Assembly: GCA_020345785.1 (NCBI GenBank)
Contig: CP070771.1
Span: 143,908 to 164,555, forward strand
DNA from: Desulfobacterales bacterium
GTDB lineage: Bacteria > Desulfobacterota > Desulfobacteria > Desulfobacterales > JAFDCJ01
Length of the DNA: 20,648 nt
Reading direction: 5' to 3'
Under the pieces are notes generated by a model. It saw only the letters and a program-made list of their open reading frames with translations. It was not told the origin of the DNA and did not search any database. Shown here piece by piece: positions 5,802-13,800 of the stretch. Every line of letters starts with the position of its first letter. Position 1 is the first letter of the stretch. The position numbers and the translations under genes were made by a program.

Positions 5802-7139
5802 TTGTCGAATAAAATTATGATGAAGCGCTTCCGATTCAAAGCCTGCCGATATGTGCCAAACCTTATTGCTATCCTTGTCCTTCTGGCTGCACCCACACTT
5901 TTCAACTGCCAGCGAGTTTCAGCGAAATTCATCGGTGTTCAAATCATCAGCGCTGAAGACCTCCATAAAGCGCTCGCCGAGCCAACGCCGCCCATCGTCA
6001 TCGACATGCGCGAAGATCCCGCCTATCGCCGAAATCACATTCCCGGCGCTATTCACCTGAATCCGGAAAGTATCGACGGTTATGCAGTCAAGGGCAGTAT
6101 CCCGCGCGACAGCCGAATTGTCGTGGTTTGTTCAAGCGGCTGGGATTCCCAGATCGCAGCGGCGACATTGATGGCCTATGGCTACCGCAAGGTCTACAGC
6201 CTTGCAGGAGGCATGCATCGCTGGCAAGAGCAGGGTTATACGTTACAAGTGGGTTATGGCAGCTCCGTCGACAAAGGCATGCTGGCGCCGCCGGTCGTCG
6301 CAATCTCACTGCTTTCACAGCTTGCCATGACGGTGGCGGCGTTTGTGGTCAAGCCGGCTTATATCGTTATGTCGGCGCTGGTCTTTTTGCTGTTGTGGCG
6401 CAAAAATTCCGGGGATTTAGTTTTGATTCGCAATGCCATGCTGGTATTTTTTATCGGCGAAAATGCCTGCACCCTGAATTACCTGGTTGCGGCAAATACA
6501 AGTATCCGGCTGGAATTCTTGCACGGTCTGGGAATGGTGGGGATGTTCTTCCTGCTTTTCTGGGGATTGGTGCGGTTCTTTGACCAACGCGTTTTTCATT
6601 ATATCGAGCCCGATAAAACGTGCGCGTTGCAACGTCATTGCCGGCATTGCTGGAAGAAAGAGCCGGTGTCCTGCGGACTTCATCGGCTGGCCCTGTGGCT
6701 GCTGCCGGCCCTGGCCTTTGTTGCGTTGACGCCCGTCACGATGCCTTTGCGTCCTTTCAGGATTGTCATGCCCGTTTTCTTATCGGATGTTGTCTGGCTT
6801 AAAGATTTCTGGAATCTTTTTATTGAATTTCGGCTGTATCCGATTTTAGGCGCCGCTTGCTTTATGATGGCCTTTTTATGGTTGCGCCGGGGGAAAAGCG
6901 GGCTGCTGAAATCGCAGCTGCCCTTTTTTCTGGCGCTGGGTTTTACCAGCTATTCATTTTTCCGTTTTGGCCTGCTGTTGACGTTTAGTGAAAATCAGGC
7001 CTGGGCCGACTGGTGGGAAGAATCGACCGAATTCATCATGGTTGCGATGGTGGTTCTGCTGCTGGTGGTATTCAAGAAACAACTCGAGCTGGAGGACACC
7101 TGGCTTTATCGAAAATTAAAATTTCTCCGCACTTGTTAA
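5802..7139 (+). CDS. Exported rhodanese domain fused to a polytopic membrane protein
   Basis: Up to 445 residues. Translation from 5802 would use TTG; ATG at 5817 or 5820 (residue 6 or 7 in this numbering) is more natural, though no strong ribosome-binding site separates them. Residues 17-41 form a signal peptide or membrane anchor. Residues 45-148 are a rhodanese domain with VIDMR, HIPGAIHL and the active-site loop CSSGWDSQ, in which Cys110 is retained. About 162-425 contain roughly eight hydrophobic segments. Between two of them lies a polar loop with cysteines 274, 280, 283 and 291 (CX6CX2CX7C), possibly a metal site. Rhodaneses transfer sulfane sulfur; an exported one tethered to a membrane domain suggests periplasmic sulfur handling or signalling, but the membrane part is not a family I recognise. 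It is convergent with the 7325-7870 gene. Confidence 0.8.
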   Translation: MSNKIMMKRFRFKACRYVPNLIAILVLLAAPTLFNCQRVSAKFIGVQIISAEDLHKALAEPTPPIVIDMREDPAYRRNHIPGAIHLNPESIDGYAVKGSIPRDSRIVVVCSSGWDSQIAAATLMAYGYRKVYSLAGGMHRWQEQGYTLQVGYGSSVDKGMLAPPVVAISLLSQLAMTVAAFVVKPAYIVMSALVFLLLWRKNSGDLVLIRNAMLVFFIGENACTLNYLVAANTSIRLEFLHGLGMVGMFFLLFWGLVRFFDQRVFHYIEPDKTCALQRHCRHCWKKEPVSCGLHRLALWLLPALAFVALTPVTMPLRPFRIVMPVFLSDVVWLKDFWNLFIEFRLYPILGAACFMMAFLWLRRGKSGLLKSQLPFFLALGFTSYSFFRFGLLLTFSENQAWADWWEESTEFIMVAMVVLLLVVFKKQLELEDTWLYRKLKFLRTC

Positions 7140-7148
7140 ATTTCTATT

Positions 7149-7317
7149 TAGTGATTGAACGAAAACCCGTCCAAAGACTGTGTTGGGTTTCGCCCTCAGG
7201 AGTCCATATCGGCTTAAAAGCTTAACTTTCGTAGGTTGGGTAGAGGGACGAAACCCAACATTATCGGTCGGGCTCAACCCAACCTACCCGAAATCATGAC
7301 TTTTCGTTCAGCCACTA
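7149..7317. repeat. Nested inverted-repeat element (REP/MITE-like) between convergent genes
   Basis: Outer inverted repeats at 7149-7165 (tagtgattgaacgaaaa) and 7301-7317 match at 15 of 17 positions. Inside are two further perfect pairs: 7181-7192 (tgttgggtttcg) with 7249-7260, and 7231-7241 (gtaggttgggt) with 7277-7287. The two inner pairs overlap in an interleaved, not nested, order, so they cannot both form a simple hairpin. An 8-bp direct repeat (ctatttag) lies at both ends, overlapping the outer repeats. GTAGGTTGGGT/ACCCAACCTAC repeats are familiar extragenic palindromes in several bacterial genomes. It occupies nearly the whole gap between two converging stop codons. Confidence 0.65.
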
Positions 7318-7324
7318 TTTAGTT

Positions 7325-7870
7325 TTATCGAACTCTTGCTTGAAATCGCCGCACAATGAGCTCCAGCGTCCAGAAGGAAACGGCGGCGATGCCCAACAGC
7401 ATGACGACATACCAGAAATAAGATGGAAATGTTTCCTCCCATCCCTGCCACACGGCAAAAGACAGGTTGACATTGGCATGCCGCGGCGTAGCCAGCCTGC
7501 TGAAAGCTCCCAACACGACCAATCCCACTGTTGCCGCTGCCCACGAGTATCGAGGCATTGTTTCAAACCTGAGGCCGTAAATAGCGATAATGATGCCGCC
7601 AATGTGGCTGAGGGTGGAGGTCAGCATGAAGTCGCGGCTGGTGATAATATTTAACAGCCACAGCGGCACCCCCATGGTCAGCCAGAAAAAGCCGACGGCA
7701 TGCAGCCAAGGCAGCCGCATCAACAAAGCAATACCGACCATCAGGCAAGCCAGATGGCAGGACCAGAGAATGTGATAAGGCTCTCCGGCATGCACGATCA
7801 CAGCAGCATGAATTAAGAAAAAAACAATGGCCAGTATGCCGGCTGTCATGCGAGATTTTTTTTCGTTCAT
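7325..7870 (-). CDS. Polytopic inner-membrane protein of unknown function
   Basis: 181 residues, strongly hydrophobic, with about six predicted membrane segments: near residues 8-27, 33-52, 55-77, 85-102, 108-125 and 149-172. Polar landmarks are HxxxxxxHAGEPYHILWSCH in the first third, and TSTLSHIGGIIIAIYG in the middle. Several His residues near membrane boundaries (21, 27, 33, 39, 57, 89) could be structural or metal/haem-related; this is only an observation. I do not recognise the family; a distant relation to the YwaF-type membrane proteins is conceivable. ATG at 7868-7870 follows a poor ribosome-binding region (GAGCGTATT). It is not co-transcribed with any neighbour in the window: it converges with the rhodanese gene and diverges from the DUF3467 gene. 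Confidence 0.7.
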   Translation of the reverse strand: MNEKKSRMTAGILAIVFFLIHAAVIVHAGEPYHILWSCHLACLMVGIALLMRLPWLHAVGFFWLTMGVPLWLLNIITSRDFMLTSTLSHIGGIIIAIYGLRFETMPRYSWAAATVGLVVLGAFSRLATPRHANVNLSFAVWQGWEETFPSYFWYVVMLLGIAAVSFWTLELIVRRFQARVR

Positions 7871-8324
7871 AATACGCTCTACTTTGTCACATTATCTGAT
7901 CAAAATATGTTATCCGAATTTCAAAAGGTTGTAATTTTAATTGGGAAAATGAACTAAAATTTTGGTATTCTGTCAATCTTAAAGAAAGAAAAAGAGCGCA
8001 TCGTTTCCTTAATTTTAGGCATTTTAGGCAATAGTATTGCGTGCCATTTTCAATCCGGCAGGCCTGAGTAATTTCTTGTGTTTGAAGCGGATTGCCTTCA
8101 TGTTTGCCGGAGGCTGACCGGCTGAAATACTCATTGGATCGGTCATCCTGATTGCGTGGGGCCTCTCATCGACATATGCAAAAAATAATTACTCTGCGTT
8201 CTCCGCGAGCTCTGCGGTTCATACAACATTAGTTGACATACGACACCGAAACGGGATAAAGTTCACAGGATAAAAACTTGACCAACATATCTAAGATCAT
8301 AATTAAAAACGAAAAGGAGGCTTT
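7871..8324. other. Divergent intergenic region
   Basis: 454 bp between divergent genes. The left half is AT-rich and should contain the promoter of the minus-strand membrane protein. The middle (8188-8222) carries a ctctgcgttctccgcgagct-type repeat common in intergenic DNA of related bacteria. The right end has a candidate promoter (8233-8260) and the ribosome-binding site for the DUF3467 gene. No gene is seen. Confidence 0.5.
8233..8260 (+). promoter_or_regulatory. Candidate sigma-70 promoter for the DUF3467 gene
   Basis: TTGACA (8233-8238) is a perfect -35 box. A 16-nt spacer and GATAAA (8255-8260, four matches to the -10 consensus) follow. The transcript would start about 55 nt before the start codon. 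This is an unverified consensus match. Confidence 0.4.
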
Positions 8325-8672
8325 ATGGCAGCAGACGAAAGCAAAAAAAAAGAACCCGCGGCAGCAGCAGCGACGCAAACTGTGGGACAAACCAAGATCG
8401 TGTGGGATGATTCCAACATGCGCAGCGTGTATGCCAACGTCTCGAATGTGGCCGGCGGGCGCGAGGAGATCGTTCTTCTGTTCGGCATGAACCAGGCATG
8501 GCATGCCGGTCAATCGGAAGTAAAAGTGCAGTTGACCGACCGGATCGTATTGAGCCCGTTTGCCGCCAAACGGCTTGCGGTGCTCCTCAACAACGTCGTC
8601 GCCGACTACGAAAGGAAATTCGGCAAACTTGAAATCGGGGTCGAACGTCCGGCCGGCGCCCCGGTGCAGTAA
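8325..8672 (+). CDS. DUF3467 domain protein
   Basis: 115-residue soluble protein. A Lys/Ala-rich N-terminal tail (residues 1-22) is followed by a DUF3467-type domain at about 25-108: WDDSNMRSVYANVSNVAGG, EEIVLLFGMN, VQLTDRIVLSPFAAKRLAVL, then LNNVVADYERKFGKL. Family members are small proteins of unknown function found widely in bacteria. The pattern of beta strands and a terminal helix is reminiscent of small fold modules, with no catalytic residues apparent. The start is firm: AAGGAGG lies 4 nt before ATG. The A-rich codons 6-10 (AGC then five AAA/GAA-type codons) form a poly-A run. The next gene starts about 270 nt later on the same strand; co-transcription is possible but untested. Confidence 0.8.
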   Translation: MAADESKKKEPAAAAATQTVGQTKIVWDDSNMRSVYANVSNVAGGREEIVLLFGMNQAWHAGQSEVKVQLTDRIVLSPFAAKRLAVLLNNVVADYERKFGKLEIGVERPAGAPVQ

Positions 8673-8944
8673 ATATGGATTCACCGCCCGAGCTTGCATC
8701 CCGCGTCGCGGGGCTTCAGGCTTCGCTCTTTGGGCTTCGCTTTCAGCTTCGACCCGACAAGTAGCTTAAGGCGCCAAGGACGCAATCCGCGGATTTCATT
8801 TTCTGCTGACCTGCCGTCGCTAAAGCCTCCGACTTCGCTAAAAGCTTCGACGGGACGAGATGGCAAGGTAGAGAGGGCAGAAATTTAAAACCACGCGCCC
8901 TTCGGGCATCATTTTCGTGTGGTATTTATAATTTAGATTAAACA
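8673..8944. other. Intergenic spacer with GCTTCG-type repeats
   Basis: A plus-strand spacer containing repeated ggcttcgct / agcttcgac words: around 8712-8750, and again around 8828-8853 as cttcgctaaaagcttcgacg. These look like a diverged duplication. The frame of the downstream gene has a TAA at 8929-8931. No gene is recognised here. Confidence 0.4.
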
Positions 8945-8988
8945 ATGCTGGAAAAAGACGGCTGGTCTTCGGCTTCTGCCTGTTCAGC
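8945..8988 (+). other. Out-of-frame leader of the DUF4344-like gene
   Basis: The ATG at 8945 is one base out of frame with the downstream gene. If the AAAAA run at 8951-8956 had one more A, translation from this ATG would read MLEKRRLVFGFCLFSMVSAAA, a classical signal peptide joined seamlessly to the CDS at 8989. As it stands the hydrophobic segment is encoded in frame with the CDS but has no ATG/GTG/TTG of its own, only CTG at 8971. No Shine-Dalgarno is seen in front of either start. Confidence 0.6.
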
Positions 8989-9933
8989 ATGGTGTCGGCA
9001 GCAGCCAAGGGGCCGGTGGCGTTCAATGTGGATATCCCGCCCGAAACCCGCAAGGCGGTCAGATTGAGAAACCTGCCGCGGGATGCCATGGTGGACGTGG
9101 CGGTGGTCAGCAGCGGTGAAATCGTGGTGGCCATTGTGAATTCCGCCGGCTATAAAAGTTATCCCACCGGATCGCGACCACTTTTTTTGGGACAGGTCGA
9201 TGACCACCTGACGTTTTCGATTATAATCCCGGCAACCGATCACTACTATCTGGTGCTGCAAAACCGTTCCCCAATAGACTCACGGAGCGTCACGATCATG
9301 ATCCGAGCGGCCCGCGGGGAGGAGGCGGTTCAACTCGAAGCGGCCGACCGGATCCTGGAGGGATTTGAACGCCAGCTTCACCAATTGTTTGTCTTTGATC
9401 CTTTGCCCATCGAGGTCAAGCGCTGCGGCACCCATCAGATGTTCGGCAGCCCGCCGGGAATCGTGCTGTGTGCCGAATCGGCTCAGGGATTGTACAGCAT
9501 TCTAGGAGAGAAAACCCTGGCCGGCAACACCATGGGATTTGCCATCTTCCATATCGTGGCCTCCGAACTGCTGGATCAGTGGCGGCCCTCCCGGGATCCT
9601 GAAGAGCAGGAAGCCAAGGCTGACGAGATGGCCACGGTTTTTTCCCTGATGCTCAACCGCGAAGATCAGCTGAAATCCGTGGCAACCTACCTGGTTGAAA
9701 ATCCAACGGTTACGGATGCCATGACTAAATTTTTCGACAACGACCCACACCTGTTTACCGTTGCGCGGGCTAAAACCGTGCTGCGCCGGCTCGATGATCT
9801 GGACCTGGTCCTACGGTGGCAGAAGGTCCTGGTCCCCCACATGCAGACTGCTGTGCTGCAAAAGCTGCAGCAGCATCCCACCGCCAGGACGGACGTTTCC
9901 ATGGTCGAAAAAGAACTTGCAAACCGCAGGTAA
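8989..9933 (+). CDS. DUF4344-like protein with degenerate metallopeptidase motif
   Basis: 314 residues from ATG 8989, with the real N-terminus probably upstream (see the leader at 8945-8988). Residues 8-110 look like a beta-sandwich (FNVDIPPETRKAVRLRNLP ... LTFSIIIPATDHYYLVLQNR). Residues about 115-235 resemble DUF4344 putative metallopeptidases: RCGTHQMFGSPPGIVLCAES matches the family's Cys-containing strand pair, and PEEQEAKADEMATV matches the acidic helix carrying the third ligand. The helix that should hold HExxH reads FHIVASELLDQW, so Glu (189) and the second His (192) are replaced by Ile and Ser. The residues needed for zinc hydrolysis are missing, so a pseudoenzyme or binding protein is expected. 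Residues 240-314 are an alpha-helical tail. Probably secreted if the leader is functional. The similarity was recognised by eye only. Confidence 0.65.
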   Translation: MVSAAAKGPVAFNVDIPPETRKAVRLRNLPRDAMVDVAVVSSGEIVVAIVNSAGYKSYPTGSRPLFLGQVDDHLTFSIIIPATDHYYLVLQNRSPIDSRSVTIMIRAARGEEAVQLEAADRILEGFERQLHQLFVFDPLPIEVKRCGTHQMFGSPPGIVLCAESAQGLYSILGEKTLAGNTMGFAIFHIVASELLDQWRPSRDPEEQEAKADEMATVFSLMLNREDQLKSVATYLVENPTVTDAMTKFFDNDPHLFTVARAKTVLRRLDDLDLVLRWQKVLVPHMQTAVLQKLQQHPTARTDVSMVEKELANRR

Positions 9934-10822
9934 GCCTCTCCGAGCCGTCCCTGGAAGTGACATCTCAAACGACATCTTTTCCGTATTTAAATTATCTCCT
10001 TTTGATAGGCCTGATAGAAAAATAATGAAATTGGGAGTCTAATTTCATAAGTTTAGGTAATTAACTTCCCAAAGCCGTTTGCATCGACCTGTCCGGATCA
10101 ATTCATATCCGATAACGGATTGATATTTATAATCAATTTTTAGTAAGTCAAATCCATCAACAGGTATGTTTTTTGCACTCTTTGCATTTGGATTCAGACC
10201 GGCCTTCATCAATTAACTACAAGAAATAAATGCGGCCCGGTCTGGCCCGGATATTTCGTCACCTGCGGATAGGATGAAGGTCCGAAGGTTTCATCAGCAA
10301 CAGGGTAATTCTTGACTATTTTCATGAAATTTGATTTAAAGAGATCATACAACAACCATTCCATAGACCTCCCACACACTAAAACGGCGCTTCCCGGAAA
10401 GTGGGGAAATCTCCAGGGGCCTTGAGATCCTGGAAGCGTTAAAGCATAACAACCTGCAATTTTCTGAAAAAGGGAGGTGCGCGCTCGAGCAGGATTTAGG
10501 TGATTAGCATCAGGACCAGTTGTTTAAGCAGGTCTTGAACTGTATTTCGTGATCACCGGTCTGATCGGGCCGGCTTTCATTCTTTTTTCCCAAATATAAT
10601 TAGTGAATTATTTGATTTATCGTTTCATACGGTTAAATTTCGGTTTGGTTTTTACCGCCGGTATCGGGAGAGGTGATGTGTGCGCGGTGATCGGTGTCGG
10701 AATTAACTTAACATATTAATTATTGCCCGTTTATAAAAGCATAGCGCGTGCGTTCTTTACACGGCTTGCCGACAATAGAGGAAACCAAAAAACTAATCTT
10801 TTCTGGTTATGGGGAGGCCATT
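9934..10822. other. Long gene-free region upstream of the giant gene
   Basis: About 890 bp with no supported gene. It has several inverted repeats: ATCCG-ATAA-CGGAT (10107-10120); AGACCGGCC (10196-10204) against GGCCCGGTCT (10234-10243); CCTTCATC (10203-10210) against GATGAAGG (10273-10280); and CGCTTCC (10388-10394) against GGAAGCG (10432-10438). A possible weak plus-strand terminator, CCGG...CCGG followed by TTTCATTCTTTTTT, lies at 10556-10588. A TTTACA at about 10755 could belong to the giant gene's promoter, but no confident -10 was found. The ribosome-binding site GGGGAGG is at 10811-10817. Confidence 0.5.
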
Positions 10823-13800
10823 ATGAGTCTAACCAGAAGACTGCGCAAGCGACTGCTGAAGAAGCAGTCATCCGCCAAAAAGGTCCGTCAGGTCCATTTT
10901 GAAACCCTCGAGCCCCGCATCCTGCTTTCCAACGATCCCCTATCCTACTCGGCGGCGGCCGGCACGGCCGTCGATCTGACCCTGCGACTGGAGCAAATTA
11001 ACGGAACGGATATGCTGCAGTTGATTGATACCGGCAGCCAATCGGTATTGCAAAGTCAGGCCTTGGAAGACACCGGTGGGGTCGAAATCATCGGGTCGGA
11101 CCAGGAAGATACGTTCCGGATCGATCTTGATTTTGACGATCTGCTCGACACCCTGCTGCTGACATTCGACGGCGGCGACGGCGGCGATGCACTCTGGGGA
11201 CCCGACACCGACAACACCTGGCGCCTGACGGCCGCCAATGAGGGCACCCTCAATTCCCGCCTGAGTTTCACTGGAATCGAAAACCTTACCGGGGGTCTTC
11301 AGCAGGACACCTTCGACTTCGATGACGGGGCCGGCGTCGACGGTATGATCAACGGAGGGCTGGGCGTCAACACGTTGGATTACAGTGCCTACACCACTGG
11401 AGTCACCATTGACCTCGGGACCGGGGCAGCCACGGGAACCGGAACCGCTGCTTTCATTCATGACTTTATCGGCGGGACAGGGGAGGACACGCTTGTTGGA
11501 TCAAGTGCTCCCAATACATGGACCATCACCGATACCGGCGAAGGGACGATCAATGATGAGATCACCTTTAGCGGATTTGAGAATTTGAGGGGTACTTCGA
11601 ACAACGAAGACGCCTTTGTTTTAGGGGCTGAGGGAAGCATAACCGGCACGATTGAAGGTGGAGAGGGCGGCTATGACAGCCTTGTGATCCAGACCGATGG
11701 AGGTGAGACCGTCGTTGTCGTAACGGACAACACCGGTGCCGGCACAGCCAATTACGGTAGCAGGACGATTACTTACTCGGGCTTGGAGCCTTTCATTGAT
11801 GTGACAGTCCCTGAAAATGCCGTTATTAACGCCACGGTGCTTGATGATCACCTTGTGCTGGAAGACGAAGATCCTGATCCTGTCATGACGGGCAAGCTGC
11901 GGGTTCGGAGCGCCAGTTATGATTTCCTTCTCAGCGATGGCTCTTCGAGCGACAGTCTTTCCTTTGATAATCCGGCAACTTCCTTGACGGTTAATCTGAA
12001 GTCCGGCGACGACCTGCTCACCCTTGGGGATTTTGATCCCGCCTTTGGCGCGTCTTTGTCCATTGCCGGTGATTCGGGTGACGATACCCTGGTGGGCCCT
12101 GAAGCTATTAATGCGTGGGAGATCACCGGCCAGGATGAAGGGACGCTCAACATTCAGATCAGCTTTGCCGGTGTACAGAACCTGATAGGCGGCGGCGCGG
12201 CCGACACGTTCGCTTTGCTGGCCGGGGCCAGCCTGAGTGGAGCGATCACCGGTGGGGGCGGCTCTGATGAACTGGTCGGACCCGATGCCGACAGCATCTG
12301 GGAGGTCACAGGGGCCGATGTGGGCGAACTCAAAGACATGGCCTCAGGAGAGCGGCTCGCGAACTTTATTGAAATTGGGAATCTGACCGGTGGTTCCGAT
12401 AACGAGGATGCCTTTGTTTTAGGGGCCGATGGGAGCATAACCGGCACGATTGGAGGTGGAGAGGGCGGTTATGACAGCCTTGTGATCCAGAGCGATGGGG
12501 GGGAGACCGTTGTTATCGTACCGGATAACACCGGTGCCGGTGCGGCCAGTTACGATGGTAAGACGAGTAATTACGCCGGTTTGGAGCCCTTTGTCGACGT
12601 GTCCGATCCTGATAATGTCGTCATCAGAGGGACCGTCCTGGATGACAAGATCATTCTGGAAGATGAAGATGCTGATCCTGCCATTACCGGGTCCATGCAG
12701 GTTCGCAGTGCGGACCCAAGCTATAAGTTCCTTATTGGCGGTTCTCCGGAAGACACCATTCCTTTCACCAATCCAATGACATCCCTTACCGTTCATTTGA
12801 AGTCCGGCCACAACACCCTTACGCTCGGTCAGTTTGATCCGGGGTTCAATGCATCGCTCTACATCCAGGACTTCGGGCCGAGCGAAGTTCAGGTGGCCCA
12901 GCCGATCGTGTTGCCTGGAAGGGATGTTGCCATTTCTGCTGAAGCCATCAACATTGCCCCAGAGGTGGCCATCTCCACCCGTCAGGTCTCCGGCAGCGAT
13001 CACGCCAACGCCCCGTCTACCGGCGATTCAGGAAACATCGCCCTCAGCGGGCAAAGCATCATCATCGGCAGCGGTGCACAGCTACTGGCCCACGTTGAAG
13101 ACGGAAGTGCATACACGGCGGGCGACATACAGCTTATCGCGAGCAACACGGCTGTCACCCCCCTGATCCAGATAGGTGAAAGTTCCAGAGATGCCACCAT
13201 AACCATTGGTCCTTCGGCCGTTCTCAAGGGAGGAGACATCCGGTTGAGTGCCGAGGCAGGCGACGAAGCACCTGAAGAAACCGACAGCAAGGCCCTGGCC
13301 ATCTTCGAAAACTTCACCATCGAAGCACTGAAAACGATTCTGACCGATAACTACTCACTTCCTGTGGCCGCGATGATCAAACGCACGGATGCCCTGGTCC
13401 AGGTTGGTAAATATGCCCAGATCATCGGCAGCGGAGACGTGAATATCGAGGCGGGTGCCACAGCAGATGGCACGGTGAAAGCCATCAGCGGCGGGTTCAA
13501 TCCCTTTACCCTAATCCCGGTCGTAAATTTCAGTGTCGCATACAGCGAGGCGGAGGCTACCGCCAAGGCGCTGATCGATCAGGGGGCGATCCTAGCAGCC
13601 GGCGGAAATGTCATTATCGATTCCAATGCCAAGGCAACAGCCAGCGCTACGGCTCGCACTTCGCAAAACCTGGGGACAGGATTCACCTGTCGAAACAGTA
13701 TTGCCATTTCCGTTGCTGTCGCCGACTCCGAAACCACCGCCCACACGATCGTCTCTCAGGGTGCGGTCATTACGGCCGGAGAAAATGTCAGCATCCATGC

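Noticed and set aside
8229..8699. 156-codon minus-strand frame over the DUF3467 gene
   Set aside because: The plus-strand DUF3467 gene has a strong AAGGAGG and domain match; the minus frame has neither.
10380..10822. Possible c-di-GMP riboswitch upstream of an adhesin-like gene
   Set aside because: I looked for the conserved GEMM-type core and found no convincing match; only generic hairpins are present.
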